Positions 33,667 to 43,900 of a DNA stretch of 64,000 nucleotides are shown in pieces; the stretch's first letter is position 1; the number at the start of each line of letters is the position of its first letter. The translations under genes and the position numbers were made by a program. Below the pieces are notes generated by a model. It searched no databases. It was not told the origin of the DNA and was given only the letters and a program-made list of their open reading frames with translations. The DNA is taken from NCBI GenBank assembly GCA_043766985.1, contig JAYUHM010000101.1, positions 3,176 to 67,175 on the forward strand, given 5' to 3'. Origin of the DNA: JAAFIP01 sp043766985 (GTDB lineage Bacteria > Pseudomonadota > Gammaproteobacteria > Burkholderiales > Burkholderiaceae_C).

Positions 33667-33714
33667 GGCCTCCAGCCCAATATATAGTTGCACAAGTAGC
33701 TATTAAATAGATAG
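33667..33714 (-). repeat. Dispersed repeat copy R7, overlapping the priA stop
   Basis: Minus strand: CTATTTAATAGCTACTTGTG, then ATATTGGGCTGGAGG. The last codons and TAA of priA (LSI stop) lie in its left end. Confidence 0.75.
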
Positions 33715-35964
33715 TGGATCAACATCCATCGCCCAGCGAATCAAGCCCTGCACTTTCGTGGCGCGCAGCACGGGTTGCCATGATGACAAAAACTTTTGCA
33801 AGGCTGCGCGGGACTGCGACTCGACCAGCATTTGGGCACGCTCTACGTTGGCGATGCGTTGGATGGCCATGGGCAGGCAGGGGTACAGGGTGACGTGCTC
33901 AAAGGCGGCGACACTGCTGGCTGGGTCGGCGGCCGCATCACTAGCGGCTTGCAAAAACGCCTGCGCGGCCTCTTGGGTGCGGGCCTCGGCGCGGATCAGG
34001 GCTTGGTAGCTCATGGGCGGCAGGCCCGCCTGCGCGCGCTCGCGCAACTGCTGCGCGGCAAAGCCGGGGTAGTCGTGCGCTTTGAGCGATGCAAACAAGG
34101 GGTGGTCGGGGTGCTGGGTTTGCACCCACATCTGCGCGCCGGCCAGCGCTGCGTCGCGCCCGGCGCGGCCTGCGGCTTGCATCAGCAGGCTAAACAAACG
34201 CTCGGGTGCGCGAAAGTCGCTGCTGTACAGCGCGCTGTCGGGGTTGATGGCCGCCACCAAGGTGATGCGCCGAAAGTCGTGGCCCTTGGCGATCATCTGC
34301 GTGCCCACCAACACATCCACGTGGCCGCTGTGCACATTGGCCAACTGCTGTTCCAGCGAGCCTTTCAGGCGTGTGGTGTCGGCGTCCATGCGGGCGATGA
34401 CGGCGGGGCTGCCGTCGGGACGTTTTAAGAATTCACCGTCTTTTGCCGCAGCAAGCTCGTCACCGGGGCTGACGTACTGGATGCCCAAGGCATGCGCCAA
34501 TTGCTCTTCCAGCTTTTCGGTGCCACGGCCTACGGGCGCGATGTCGATGTTGCCGCACTCGGGGCAGGCGCGGGGCACGCGGTCGGTGGTGCCGCAGTGG
34601 TGGCAGCGCAGGGTACGGTCGATTTTGTGGAACACGCGGTAGGCGCTGCAATGGGGGCAGTCCGACTTCCACTCGCACGCGCCGCAGGCCAGCACGGGGG
34701 CGTAGCCACGGCGGTTTAAAAAGATGAGTGATTGCTCACCGCGTGCAATGCGCTCTTGGATGGCAGCCAGCAGGGTGGCGGCGAACAAGGCTTTTTTGGG
34801 CGCCAGGCGCATGTCCACTACCCGCAGCGTGGCCGGTGCGCCGTCGCCCACGCGCTGGGGCATGTCCAGGCGCAGGTAGCGGCCTTGCTCGCAGCCGTGC
34901 CAGGTTTCCAGCGAAGGCGTGGCTGAGCCCAGCAGCACCCGGCAGGGCTCTAGGCTCGTGGGCGCTTGCTCTGTTTGCAGCTTGGCGCGCAGCACCGCCA
35001 GGTCGCGCGCGGAGTGGCGCGCGCCATCCTGGCTTTTGTAGCTGGGGTCATGCTCTTCGTCCACCACAATCAGTTGCAAACCGGGCATGGACGCAAACAC
35101 AGACATGCGCGTGCCCAGCACGATGCGCGCCTGGCCGGTGTGCGCTGCCAGCCAGCTTTTAAGGCGCTGCGCGGGCGTCATGCCGCTGTGCATCGCCACC
35201 ACAGCCTGCGCGCCGTAAATGGGGCCGAAGCGCTCGTTAAAGCGGGCTTCTAGCTGCGGGGTGAGGTTGATCTCGGGCACCATCACCAGCACCTGCGCGT
35301 AGGGGCTGTTGGCCAGCACGCGCCCCGTGCAGCGCAGATACACCTCGGTCTTGCCGCTGCCGGTGGCGCCAAACAGCAAGGCGGGCTTGGGCGGCGTGTG
35401 GGGGGCGGCGGCATTATGTGCAAAAAATTGCTCAATAGCCCTAAGCTGCTGGATACTGGCTGCTACTGAATCTGCAGCATTCTCAGCACCATCGCTTGTA
35501 AGTGCCGTACCCGCATCTGTTGCAGACTGTGTATGCGCGTGGGCCGCTGCCGGTGCTGGTGCGCTGCTGGTCAGTATTTTCTCGGCGCGCTTGGCGTGCA
35601 GTTTTTGCCTGCGGGCCAGTTGCTCGCCATTGATCTCGCGCAGTTGCGGCGGTAGGGCCGCCAGCGCTACCTCGCCGATGGCGCGCTGGTAGTAGCGCGC
35701 AGCAAACTCCACCAGGGCGCGCCAGGCGGTGTCTAGCGGCGCAATACCGTCCAGCACGGCGATGATGTCTTTGGTTTTAGCTTGCTGGTCGGCGGTTGCA
35801 GGTGCGTTGGCAGCCCCCCAAACGATGCCCAGTAGCTCGCGCTTGCCCAGCGGCACACGCACCAAGCAGCCCGCCGCGAGCGGCTGCTCACTTCGATACG
35901 TCAGTACAGGTGCTACCCCGGCATGGGCGGGAGTGGCTACGACAACGGCAATCCAAAATACCAC
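33703..35964 (-). CDS. priA: Primosomal replication-restart helicase PriA
   Basis: 753 residues, start GTG 35964 (a TAA lies two codons upstream). PriA reloads DnaB at stalled forks. Seen: the N-terminal DNA-binding part (VRVPLGKRELLGIVWG), Walker A LLFGATGSGKTEVYLR, DEEH box VDEEHDPSYKSQ, the Zn module CGACEWKSDCPHCSAY with LRCHHCGT and ACPECG (eight Cys plus His), and helicase motifs GTQMIAKGHDF and QAAGRAGR. A low-complexity insert (SAPAPAAAHAHTQSATDAG to QFFAHNAAAPHTPP) sits just before Walker A, part of which may derive from a decayed repeat copy. The stop lies in repeat R7. Confidence 0.96.
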   Translation of the reverse strand: MVFWIAVVVATPAHAGVAPVLTYRSEQPLAAGCLVRVPLGKRELLGIVWGAANAPATADQQAKTKDIIAVLDGIAPLDTAWRALVEFAARYYQRAIGEVALAALPPQLREINGEQLARRQKLHAKRAEKILTSSAPAPAAAHAHTQSATDAGTALTSDGAENAADSVAASIQQLRAIEQFFAHNAAAPHTPPKPALLFGATGSGKTEVYLRCTGRVLANSPYAQVLVMVPEINLTPQLEARFNERFGPIYGAQAVVAMHSGMTPAQRLKSWLAAHTGQARIVLGTRMSVFASMPGLQLIVVDEEHDPSYKSQDGARHSARDLAVLRAKLQTEQAPTSLEPCRVLLGSATPSLETWHGCEQGRYLRLDMPQRVGDGAPATLRVVDMRLAPKKALFAATLLAAIQERIARGEQSLIFLNRRGYAPVLACGACEWKSDCPHCSAYRVFHKIDRTLRCHHCGTTDRVPRACPECGNIDIAPVGRGTEKLEEQLAHALGIQYVSPGDELAAAKDGEFLKRPDGSPAVIARMDADTTRLKGSLEQQLANVHSGHVDVLVGTQMIAKGHDFRRITLVAAINPDSALYSSDFRAPERLFSLLMQAAGRAGRDAALAGAQMWVQTQHPDHPLFASLKAHDYPGFAAQQLRERAQAGLPPMSYQALIRAEARTQEAAQAFLQAASDAAADPASSVAAFEHVTLYPCLPMAIQRIANVERAQMLVESQSRAALQKFLSSWQPVLRATKVQGLIRWAMDVDPLSI
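35424..35480 (-). repeat. Possible decayed repeat copy in priA
   Basis: Minus strand TAGCAGCCAGTATCCAGCAG then TTAGGGCTATTGAGC retains TAGCAGC, GGGCT and GAGC at about the right spacing. It encodes VAASIQQLRAIEQ in the family-variable insert of PriA. Tentative. Confidence 0.35.
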
Positions 35965-36320
35965 TTTTTAGCTCTAGTTCCTAAATTGCACTTGCAGAGA
36001 ATAGCGTAAGTGCTTGATTTGTCACGATAATGTCATCCATTCCACGAATCTGTGGATAACTTTGTTGATATCTACCCCTGACTGCGCGCGAGGCCTTGAA
36101 AGTAAAGGCTTTCACTACATTGCCTCTAAAAAAAGCAGATTTTAAAACCCTTATAAATCAATAACTTAGCGAAGCTACAGCATTGATAGCGATGGGCGCC
36201 CCGGCATGGTGATATTTTTGCAGTGCAACATCATTTTTGTGCATAAGTCAGGCGTGGTGCGGCGTTTTAGGACAATTTATGTGCTAGGCCGCGCCAGATA
36301 TAGCGATGCCGGGCACCGGC
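35965..36320. other. AT-rich priA-hemE intergenic region with one perfect DnaA box
   Basis: 356 bp with no credible gene. TGTGGATAA at 36051-36059 is the exact complement of the DnaA-box consensus TTATCCACA; a weaker TTTGTTGATA follows. AT-rich runs (AAAAAAAGCAG; TTTTAAAACCC) lie downstream. A single box does not make an origin. Confidence 0.45.
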
Positions 36321-37442
36321 CTAAGCGCTGGCCGCGCGCATGGCTTTGGACTGGCCATGCACCGCCGCCACCAAGGCTGCCACATGCTCGGGCGGGGTGT
36401 ATTGGCTGATGCCGTGGCCCAAATTGAAGATATGCGTGCTGCCGGTACCTGCGCCCTGGTGCGGCGCACCAAAGGCTGCCAGCACCTTGCCCACCTCGGT
36501 TTCGATAGCGGCCGGGGGTGCAAACAGCACATTGGGGTCAATATTACCTTGTAATGCTTTAGCATCCACACCGCGGCCGATTGTCGTGCGTGCGACTGTC
36601 AGGTTAACGGTCCAGTCCAGCCCCAGTACCTCGCAGGGCAGGCTCTTCATCTGCGCCAGCCAGGGCGCGCCGCCTTTGGTAAACACAATGCGCGGCACGA
36701 TATTGCCCTGTGCATCATGGCGCTTGAGCTGCTCGAGCACGCGGCGGGTATAGGCCAGGCTAAATTCCTGAAAGGCCCCGTCGGCCAGCACGCCGCCCCA
36801 GCTGTCAAACACCATCACGGCCTGGGCGCCCGCGTCGATCTGCGCGTTCAGGTACTGCGCCACGGCGTCGGCGTTGATGGCAAGCATGTGGTGCATCAGG
36901 TCGGGGCGCGAATACAGCATGGTTTTTACCAAGCGGTAGTCGTCGCTGCCCGCGCCCTCCACCATGTAGCAGGCCAGCGTCCACGGGCTGCCGGAAAAGC
37001 CGATCAAGGGCACGCGGCTCTTGCCATCCACCGTGAGGGCTTTGCGGATCGACGACACCGCGTCAAACACGTACTGCAGCTTGTGCATGTCGGGCACTTG
37101 CAGGGCCTTGACGGCGGCCTCGTCGCGCACCGGCCGGGCAAAGCGCGGGCCTTCGCCTTGCGCAAACGAGAGGCCCAGGCCCATGGCATCGGGCACGGTC
37201 AAAATATCGCTGAACAAAATGGCAGCGTCCAGCGGGTAGCGCTCTAGCGGCTGCAGGGTCACCTCGGTGGCGAAGTCGCGGTTGGTGGCCAGGCCCATAA
37301 AGCTGCCGGCCTTGGCGCGGGTGGCGACATACTCAGGCAGGTAGCGGCCGGCTTGGCGCATCAGCCAAACGGGGGTGTGGGGTGTAGCCAGGCCCAGGCA
37401 GGCCTGCAAAAAGGTGGGGTTGTGGAGGTGGTCAAAACGCAT
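36321..37442 (-). CDS. hemE: Uroporphyrinogen decarboxylase HemE
   Basis: 373 residues, cytoplasmic, converting uroporphyrinogen III to coproporphyrinogen III in haem synthesis. Seen: N-terminal signature VWLMRQAGRYLPEY, the Asp-containing FSDILTVPDAMG, GFSGSPWTLACYMVEG, VMVFDSWGG and the C-terminal FNLGHGISQYTPPEHV. Length is normal. The start ATG 37442 precedes HLHNPTFLQACLG. It is codirectional with priA across a gap of about 350 bp. Confidence 0.97.
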   Translation of the reverse strand: MRFDHLHNPTFLQACLGLATPHTPVWLMRQAGRYLPEYVATRAKAGSFMGLATNRDFATEVTLQPLERYPLDAAILFSDILTVPDAMGLGLSFAQGEGPRFARPVRDEAAVKALQVPDMHKLQYVFDAVSSIRKALTVDGKSRVPLIGFSGSPWTLACYMVEGAGSDDYRLVKTMLYSRPDLMHHMLAINADAVAQYLNAQIDAGAQAVMVFDSWGGVLADGAFQEFSLAYTRRVLEQLKRHDAQGNIVPRIVFTKGGAPWLAQMKSLPCEVLGLDWTVNLTVARTTIGRGVDAKALQGNIDPNVLFAPPAAIETEVGKVLAAFGAPHQGAGTGSTHIFNLGHGISQYTPPEHVAALVAAVHGQSKAMRAASA

Positions 37443-37487
37443 AGGGGCATTATCCCCTGTGCGTGGGCTAGGAGCTTGATTGCTTGG

Positions 37488-37955
37488 TCAAACCGATACT
37501 CGTGGCGCCTGGGCACCGCCTGCACGCAACCAGGCCAGGTGCTCCAGCTTGATGCACAGGTCTTGCACTACCACCAGCCCGGCGGCGCGGGCCTTGGCGG
37601 CGGCGGCGTCGTGCACCACGCCCAGTTGCAGCCACAGTGATTTGGCACCAATGGCTATGGCGTCGTCTGCCAGCGCGGGCACGGCGTCGCTGCGGCGAAA
37701 CACGTCCACCATGTCAATGGTGCAGTCTCGGGCGGCCTCCTGCAAACTGGCATAGCAGCGCTGGCCCAGTATCTGCGGGGTATTTGATGCTGCCACGATA
37801 GGGTTAACAGGCACGATGCGGTAGCCATGAGATTGCAAATACTGCGCCACCTCATGGCTGTCGCGCTCGGGTTTGGGGCTGCAACCGACGATGGCGATGG
37901 TGCGGGTGGTTTGCAGCAAGTGGGCGATGCCGACGGCGGTGACGCTAGGGTTCAT
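37488..37955 (-). CDS. CoA-binding domain protein (YccU/succinyl-CoA synthetase-like fold)
   Basis: 155 residues from ATG 37955 (MNPSVTAVGIAHLL). A Rossmann-type CoA-binding domain: TIAIVGCSPKPERDSHEVAQ, YRIVPVNPI, IDMVDVFRRSDAVPALADDA, AKSLWLQLGVVHDAAAAKA and LVVVQDLCIKLEH. This order matches stand-alone CoA-binding proteins such as YccU. Molecular role not established. It lies 45 bp ahead of hemE on the same strand and is possibly cotranscribed. Confidence 0.9.
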   Translation of the reverse strand: MNPSVTAVGIAHLLQTTRTIAIVGCSPKPERDSHEVAQYLQSHGYRIVPVNPIVAASNTPQILGQRCYASLQEAARDCTIDMVDVFRRSDAVPALADDAIAIGAKSLWLQLGVVHDAAAAKARAAGLVVVQDLCIKLEHLAWLRAGGAQAPRVSV

Positions 37956-37998
37956 AGCGCAAGGATAGCGCAAACCAGCGCGTCACCCCGATCACGAA

Positions 37999-38625
37999 TT
38001 AAAGCGAACTCTTGTACTTCACAGAACACCCATAGGGCCGGGTTTGCGCATTGCTCAGGGGTTTGCCCGCCAGCACCTCGCCCAGGCCTTGCTTGACGTA
38101 GTTGGTAGCCGTTTTGATGTCGGCCGGGTTGGCGCTGGCGATGCTGTCGATGCCACCGGCGTAGACCACATTGCCCTGCGGGTTGATGATATACATGTGC
38201 GGCGTAGTGCGGGCGGCGTACTGCTGGCCGATGCTGCCGCTCTCGTCCATCAGGGTGTGGGTGGTGGCCGCCTTTTGCTCGCCCATCCAGGCCTGCAACT
38301 GGGCGGGGCTTAGGTAGTCGCCGTGGCTGGTTTCGGTGGAGTTGACGGCCAGCCAGACCACGCCTTTGCTGGCGGCGTCTTTTTGCGTGGCCTGCATATT
38401 GCCTGCGCCGTAGTGTTTGCGCACATAGGGGCAGCCCGGGTTAACCCACTCCAGCACCACGGTTTTGCCTTTGAAGTCGGCCAGATTGACGGTTTTGCCG
38501 GCCGTGTCTTTGGCGCTGAACTCGGGGGCTTTTTGGCCTACCGTGGCCGCAGCGTCGGCGTTGGCAGCGATTAAAAGCGCAGCGCTAGCGGCGGCGGCGG
38601 TGAGGACGATGTAGCGACGTTGCAT
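37999..38625 (-). CDS. Exported thioredoxin-fold (AhpC/TSA redoxin) protein
   Basis: 208 residues from ATG 38625 with ribosome site CAGGAG. A signal peptide (TAAAASAALLIAANADAAA) is followed by the redoxin fold: VGQKAPEFSAKDTAGKTVNL, VVLEWVNPGCPYVRKHY (a single Cys where peroxiredoxins have TxxC), and TPHMYIINPQGNVVYAGGID. Likely a periplasmic thiol protein. Its position directly downstream of dsbD (gap 87 bp) suggests that DsbD may keep it reduced, which is inference. The C-terminal YGCSVKYKSSL carries a second Cys. Confidence 0.87.
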   Translation of the reverse strand: MQRRYIVLTAAAASAALLIAANADAAATVGQKAPEFSAKDTAGKTVNLADFKGKTVVLEWVNPGCPYVRKHYGAGNMQATQKDAASKGVVWLAVNSTETSHGDYLSPAQLQAWMGEQKAATTHTLMDESGSIGQQYAARTTPHMYIINPQGNVVYAGGIDSIASANPADIKTATNYVKQGLGEVLAGKPLSNAQTRPYGCSVKYKSSL

Positions 38626-38712
38626 GGCAAAACTCCTGTCGTTCGTACGGGAAAGGGAAAAACCTGTACCTGCCGCTACGACATTCAAAATGCCGCGCAG
38701 TTCCCGAGACGG

Positions 38713-40914
38713 CTAAAGTTTAGCGATGGCCGCACGTACATCGGTAACAGAGAGTATTTCCGACATGATGACAGGGGCACTGCCGGGTTTGTACAGCACG
38801 TAGACGGGCACACCCTGGCGGCCCAGGGCGCTGAGGGCCTCGGTGATGGCCGGGTCGCGGCGGGTCCAGTCGGCGCGCAGTAGCTGCACTTTTTTGGCGT
38901 TGAAGTCGGCCAAAACTTTTGCATTGTTCAAGGTGGTTTTTTTGTTCAGCTGGCAGGTCACGCACCAGGCGGCCGTAAAGTCAACAAACACAGGCTGGCC
39001 TTGGGCCAGCACCTGGTCTACCTTGCCGGGCTGCCAGGCTTGCCAGCCGTTGGCCAACGGTGCAGCGCTGGCGCTTTCAGGCAGGTTTTGTGTAAGGTAT
39101 TGGCCAGCAGCCCAATAGAGCATAGCACAAGCTGCTAGCGATAATGTAGCAACCACCGTGCGGGCACGCCCGCGCAGCGTTAGTGCCCACACCAGCATGC
39201 TCAGTCCCACCAGCAGCAGCAGCAAGGCACCCGCGCCGTCAATACCGGTTTGCTGGCCCAGCACCCACACCAGCCACACCACGGTGGCCAACATGGGGAA
39301 GGCCATGGCTTTTTTGAACACGTCCATCCACGCGCCGGGGCGCGGCAGTAGGTGGGCAACAAAGGGCACCCAGGTGGCGGCCAAATACGGCAGCGCCATG
39401 CCTATGCCTAAAGTAGCAAACACCGCCAGCGCCTGCCAGGCCGGCAAACCCAGTGCAAAGCCCAGCGACGCGCCCATGAACGGCGCGGTGCAGGGCGAGG
39501 CAACGGCCACCGCCAGCACGCCCGACAAAAACGCATCTACCTGCGGGTTGTGGGCCCGCACCGTAGCCACACTGGAGGGCAGCACGTTGGCAAACTCAAA
39601 CACGCCCATCAGGTTCAAACCGATCACGGTAAACAACGCTGCCAAGGCGGCTATCACCCAAGGCGACTGCAACTGAAAACCCCAGCCCAGCGCCTCACCG
39701 CCCGCGCGCAGCGCCAGCATCAGGCCGCCCAGGGCCATAAAGCTCAGCACCACGCCGGCGGTGTAGGCCACGCCGTTGGTGATGCGGGCGCGCCGGTCAT
39801 GCGCATGCTGCGCAAAACCCATTACCTTGATAGCCAGAACCGGGAAGACGCAGGGCATGAGGTTCAAAATCATGCCGCCGAGCAGCGCCAACAGCAGGGC
39901 GGGCAGCAGGCCCATCGCGCCAGGCGATGCGCCCGACGCATCCACCGGTGCGCGCTGGCTGGCGGCGTTGGCTTTGAGCGCTGCCTCCAGCTCGGGCGAC
40001 ACTTGCGCGGCGGCCGCCACCGCTGGCCAGTCGCCCAGCACCTGCGCCTCGGCGCGGTAAGCCTCTTTGCCATCCTCGGTGGCCAGCACCACGGGCATCA
40101 GGCGCGGGCTGGCACTGCGCTGGATGGATAAGGGCATCACCGCCGTCCATACCGCGCCCTTCCAGGCCTGCGTCCAGTCGGTGCCTAGCGCGGCGGCGTT
40201 GTGCAGCACCTCAGGGGTTTCGGGGTACAGCGCCAGGGTTTTGCCGCGCAGCGTTACCGGCAGGTGCTGGATACTGAACTCCAGCTTGTCGCCCGCAATG
40301 CGCGCGGTGCTGCTAACGCCCTCCAGGCTGGCAGGCACGTTGCGCGGGCTGGCCGCCTTGGCGGCTTCAAAAGCCGGTGCGCTTAAAGCAGTTGAGCCCT
40401 TGACCGGGATTTTGATAGCGAACTCGCCTTCCTCAGGGATGCATTCTTTTTTGCACACCAGCCAGACGGCTTTCAGTTTGACGTCCAGCTCGCTGCTGAG
40501 CACCCCAGGTTGGAACAGCTGGCTGATCTCCAGCGGCACCGGCAGCAGTACCGCGCCCTCGTAGCCGTAGTTGGCCAGGCTGCCAATGGGGATTTTCTTG
40601 GGCGTAGGCCATTGCACCTCACCAGTGCTCACGCCTGCTGGCAGCGTCCACTGCAGCTCGGTCGGCTGGCCCGAGTCGCCCGAGTTCTTCCAGTAGGTAT
40701 GCCACTCGGGTTTATGGGTAATTTGCAGGCCCACCAGCACTTGCTTGCCCGGCCCCACGCCGTCCGGCGCATAGGCCAGCAGCTCGGCTTTGACCTGCGG
40801 TGTGGTAACTACGGTTTTAGCGGTAGATGAGGGGAGGTTTTGGGCACTAGCCCAATGGAACATAGCACAAGCAGCTATTAAACTTGTAGCGAAAAAATGT
40901 CTGCGTAAATTCAT
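38713..40914 (-). CDS. dsbD: Thiol:disulfide interchange protein DsbD, with repeat-encoded signal peptide and membrane helix
   Basis: 733 residues from ATG 40914 (MNLRRHFFATSLIAACAMFH). It carries electrons from cytoplasmic thioredoxin to periplasmic thiol proteins. N-terminal periplasmic domain of ScsB type (PEWHTYWKNSGDSGQPTEL; LVCKKECIPEEGEF). Membrane domain with redox Cys in LMPCVFPVLAIK and ASPCTAPFMGA. C-terminal thioredoxin domain with AAWCVTCQLNK. Two repeat copies are translated in frame: R9 gives the signal-peptide core IAACAMFHWASAQ, and R8 gives the last membrane helix SLAACAMLYWAAGQYLTQNL. A start at TTG 40941 would add nine residues. Confidence 0.95.
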   Translation of the reverse strand: MNLRRHFFATSLIAACAMFHWASAQNLPSSTAKTVVTTPQVKAELLAYAPDGVGPGKQVLVGLQITHKPEWHTYWKNSGDSGQPTELQWTLPAGVSTGEVQWPTPKKIPIGSLANYGYEGAVLLPVPLEISQLFQPGVLSSELDVKLKAVWLVCKKECIPEEGEFAIKIPVKGSTALSAPAFEAAKAASPRNVPASLEGVSSTARIAGDKLEFSIQHLPVTLRGKTLALYPETPEVLHNAAALGTDWTQAWKGAVWTAVMPLSIQRSASPRLMPVVLATEDGKEAYRAEAQVLGDWPAVAAAAQVSPELEAALKANAASQRAPVDASGASPGAMGLLPALLLALLGGMILNLMPCVFPVLAIKVMGFAQHAHDRRARITNGVAYTAGVVLSFMALGGLMLALRAGGEALGWGFQLQSPWVIAALAALFTVIGLNLMGVFEFANVLPSSVATVRAHNPQVDAFLSGVLAVAVASPCTAPFMGASLGFALGLPAWQALAVFATLGIGMALPYLAATWVPFVAHLLPRPGAWMDVFKKAMAFPMLATVVWLVWVLGQQTGIDGAGALLLLLVGLSMLVWALTLRGRARTVVATLSLAACAMLYWAAGQYLTQNLPESASAAPLANGWQAWQPGKVDQVLAQGQPVFVDFTAAWCVTCQLNKKTTLNNAKVLADFNAKKVQLLRADWTRRDPAITEALSALGRQGVPVYVLYKPGSAPVIMSEILSVTDVRAAIAKL
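39098..39154 (-). repeat. Dispersed repeat copy R8, encoding a DsbD membrane helix
   Basis: Minus strand: CTAGCAGCTTGTGCTATGCT, then TATTGGGCTGCTGGCC. Read as LAACAMLYWAAG. Confidence 0.88.
40838..40893 (-). repeat. Dispersed repeat copy R9, encoding the DsbD signal-peptide core
   Basis: Minus strand: TTAATAGCTGCTTGTGCTAT, then TCCATTGGGCTAGTGCCCAA. Read as LIAACAMFHWASAQ, directly after the basic n-region MNLRRHFF. Confidence 0.9.
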
Positions 40915-40948
40915 ATGTACTTGAGCCAAGATAAGAGTCAATGGTTCC

Positions 40949-43900
40949 TTACGCGGCCCACTTTAAACCCTGTGCAGCATAGTCGAGTACAAGGTTGTAA
41001 ACATTACTGCATTTTTCCTGGAACAGCACCCTGTCATAACCTTCTTCAGGCAACTCTCTATTCAGCACATCAATAACCGCAGATTGCACAATAATCCGTG
41101 TCTGGTCATTTTTGTACCAGTCTTGCACCAGCACTTTAGGCGACCCGTCCTTTAAACGCGCCAGCAACGCCTTGGCGGCCAGCTTTACTTTTTGCGTCTC
41201 GGCCTGGGTCATTTTGTCTTTAGCCAGCAAGTCAAACAGCTCCAGCTCATCTTCACTCAACCCCTCGCGCAGATTCCGAGCATCTTCATCGCGCAAGTCT
41301 TGGGTAAAGCGCACCAGCTGGTCAAAGAAATGCTCGCTCGTCGTGCCGCCTGCGTTATAACTTTCAATGATCTCCAAAAACCGCTGCGCAAACGGTGCGC
41401 GGGCGCGGTTGGCTTGCAGCATTAGCGCTAGCTTGCTTTCAATAAAGCGGCGCAGATCTGCAATCTCGATGTTTTTGTATACCGTCTGGCCAAAGTCCTG
41501 GCGCAGCTTGTCAAAGTCAATTTTGCTTAAATCCCAAGTTTTACCTTCGCGAATGACCTTGTATTCTTTGCCGTATTCACGAACCAAGTTCTGATCTTGG
41601 CGGCTTACCACCACGCTCTCGTCTAGCAGCTCGGCTACTCTGCGCGCGGCGCTTTCTATGCTCACTTCGCCTATCTGCGCTTCCACCACACCGCGCAAAT
41701 ACGTCAAGGCCGCCACGCTGCGCACATTGCCTTTGCCCAACACCTCAGGTTTGCAGGCCTCGTACAACGCAGACACGGTGTTTTCAAACACGTTAAAGGC
41801 TTTGCGGTCATCGTCTTTGGCCAGCAGCTTGTTTGAAAAATCATTGAATAAGCCCACTTTGACGAAGGCATCCTCTTGCCCCGCAACTTGGCTCAAATCA
41901 ATCTCTTTACTGGTGCAAAAATCAAAAGCCTGGGCTATCGCATCGTCTAGTAAGTTAAGCAATGCATCTTTGTCGCGCACTGGCGGCTCGTCCGTTGCAT
42001 CGCCGCCGAGCGCGTAGTCGCGCAGCGCTTTGCGCATGTTGCGAAACACGTTGTAGTAGTCCACAATTTCGCCGTTGCGCTTTTCCACACCGTTAATCTG
42101 CCACGGCGTTACACGGTTAGCCCGCGCTATCGTCTGCATCAGGGTGTGGTCTTTCATCGGCTTGTCCAGGTACAGCGTGGACAGGCTGGGCACGTCAAAA
42201 CCGGTCAACCACATGGCACACACAAACACCAGTTGCAGCGGATGCGCGGGGTCTTTAAAGTTGCCTTCTATGTCTTGGCCGTTGGCATCCAGCGCGTTCA
42301 TCCGCGTGCGGTGCAGCGCTATGTTGAGCTTTTTGGCAGCAAACTTTTCATCTTCTTTGCCTTCTTCGCTGAGCACCACCGCCATTTGAACCTTGCGCAT
42401 CCATTCCAGGCGCTTTTTCAAGCGCTGTTTTTCTACGTCATTGCCTGTCTCGGCTATGCGTGCCAGCAAGGTTTTAATTTCTTCCAGCCACAGCCGTTGT
42501 ACCTTGTCGTACAGCTTCACAGCGGTGAACTTATCTACCGCCACCACCATGCCCTTGCCCAAATAACCGCGCGCAGGAAAGTGCTGCACGATGTCGCGGG
42601 CTATGGTCTCTAGCCGGTCGTCCCGCGTGATTACCTGCATCTCGGTGGCAAAGTGGCGCTCTAGCTTTTCTTGCTGCGCTTCGTCCAGGTTTTCATCTTC
42701 CAGTATTTGGCAAAAGTCTTCGCTCAAGTCATCGTTTTGCAGCAGCACCTCAGGCACACGCTTTTTATAAAACAGTGGTACCGTAGCGCCATCTTCCATT
42801 GACTGCGCAAAGGTGTACTCCGACACATAGTCGCCAAACCACGCATTGGTTTGCCTGTCGCGGCCCAAAAGCGGCGTGCCGGTAAACGCCAAAAACCGCG
42901 CGTTGGGCAAGCCCGCCCGCATGTTCTCGGCCAGCGACTTGTATTGCGTGCGGTGCGCCTCGTCCACAATCACAATCACGTCTGATCGGTCAGACAGCAC
43001 CGGGTACGCCAGCCCCTTGTCAAAACGAAACTTCTGAATCAGCGTAAACACAATGCGCTTGTTTTGCTGCAAAAAGTCGCGCAACTCGCTGCTATTGCCC
43101 GGCTGCGCCGCGTCGCCAGGCTTTACCGTGCCGGTAAGCAAAAAGGTTTTGTAAATCTGGCTGTCCAGATCGTCCCGGTCTGTCACCACCACAAAGCTGT
43201 GGTTGCCCACCAGCTTATGGAAAATCTTGCGCACATAAAACACCATCGAATAGCTTTTACCCGAGCCTTGGGTGTGCCAAAACACGCCCAACTTTTTATG
43301 CTCTGGCGCATCAACCAAAGCCAGCGCCTTGTTCACCCCAATAAACTGGTGGTTTTGCGCAATGATTTTGTGCTTCTCGCCATGGAAGATCACAAAGTTT
43401 TCCACGTAGTCCAGCAGCCGCTCTTTGGTAAACAACCCGCTGACCAACAGCTCCAGGCTGGTGCCGCTGTCGGCAATGGCTTTGCGGTCAATCTTTTCTT
43501 TCTCGCTGTCCACCCGCAGCCAAGCAAAAAAGTGCTCCCATGTAGCCGTAATGCTGCCCAGCCGTGTGTGCGCCGCGTTAGACAACACACAAAACGCATT
43601 GGTATTAAACAGCTGCGGAATGTCGCGCTTGTAATTGCCCAGGTTGTCGCTGTGCGCTGTTTTGAGCAGCACGTTAGAGTTTTTTAGCTCTATAAACACC
43701 AGCGGAATACCGTTAACGTACAGCAGCACGTCGGGGCGGCGGTATTCGGCCAGCGCATCTACGCCTGTGCACTTGATCCACAGCTGCGACACGGCTAAAA
43801 ACTGGTTGTTACCCGCATTGGTAAAGTCAATCACCCGCATTTGCGCGGTTTCTTTTTTACCAGCGCTGTCTTGGTAGCTTACTGTGATGCCGTCCCGCAA

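Noticed and set aside
36040..36070. Replication origin near the DnaA box
   Set aside because: One perfect box and no cluster, and no dnaA, dnaN, rnpA or parAB gene nearby.
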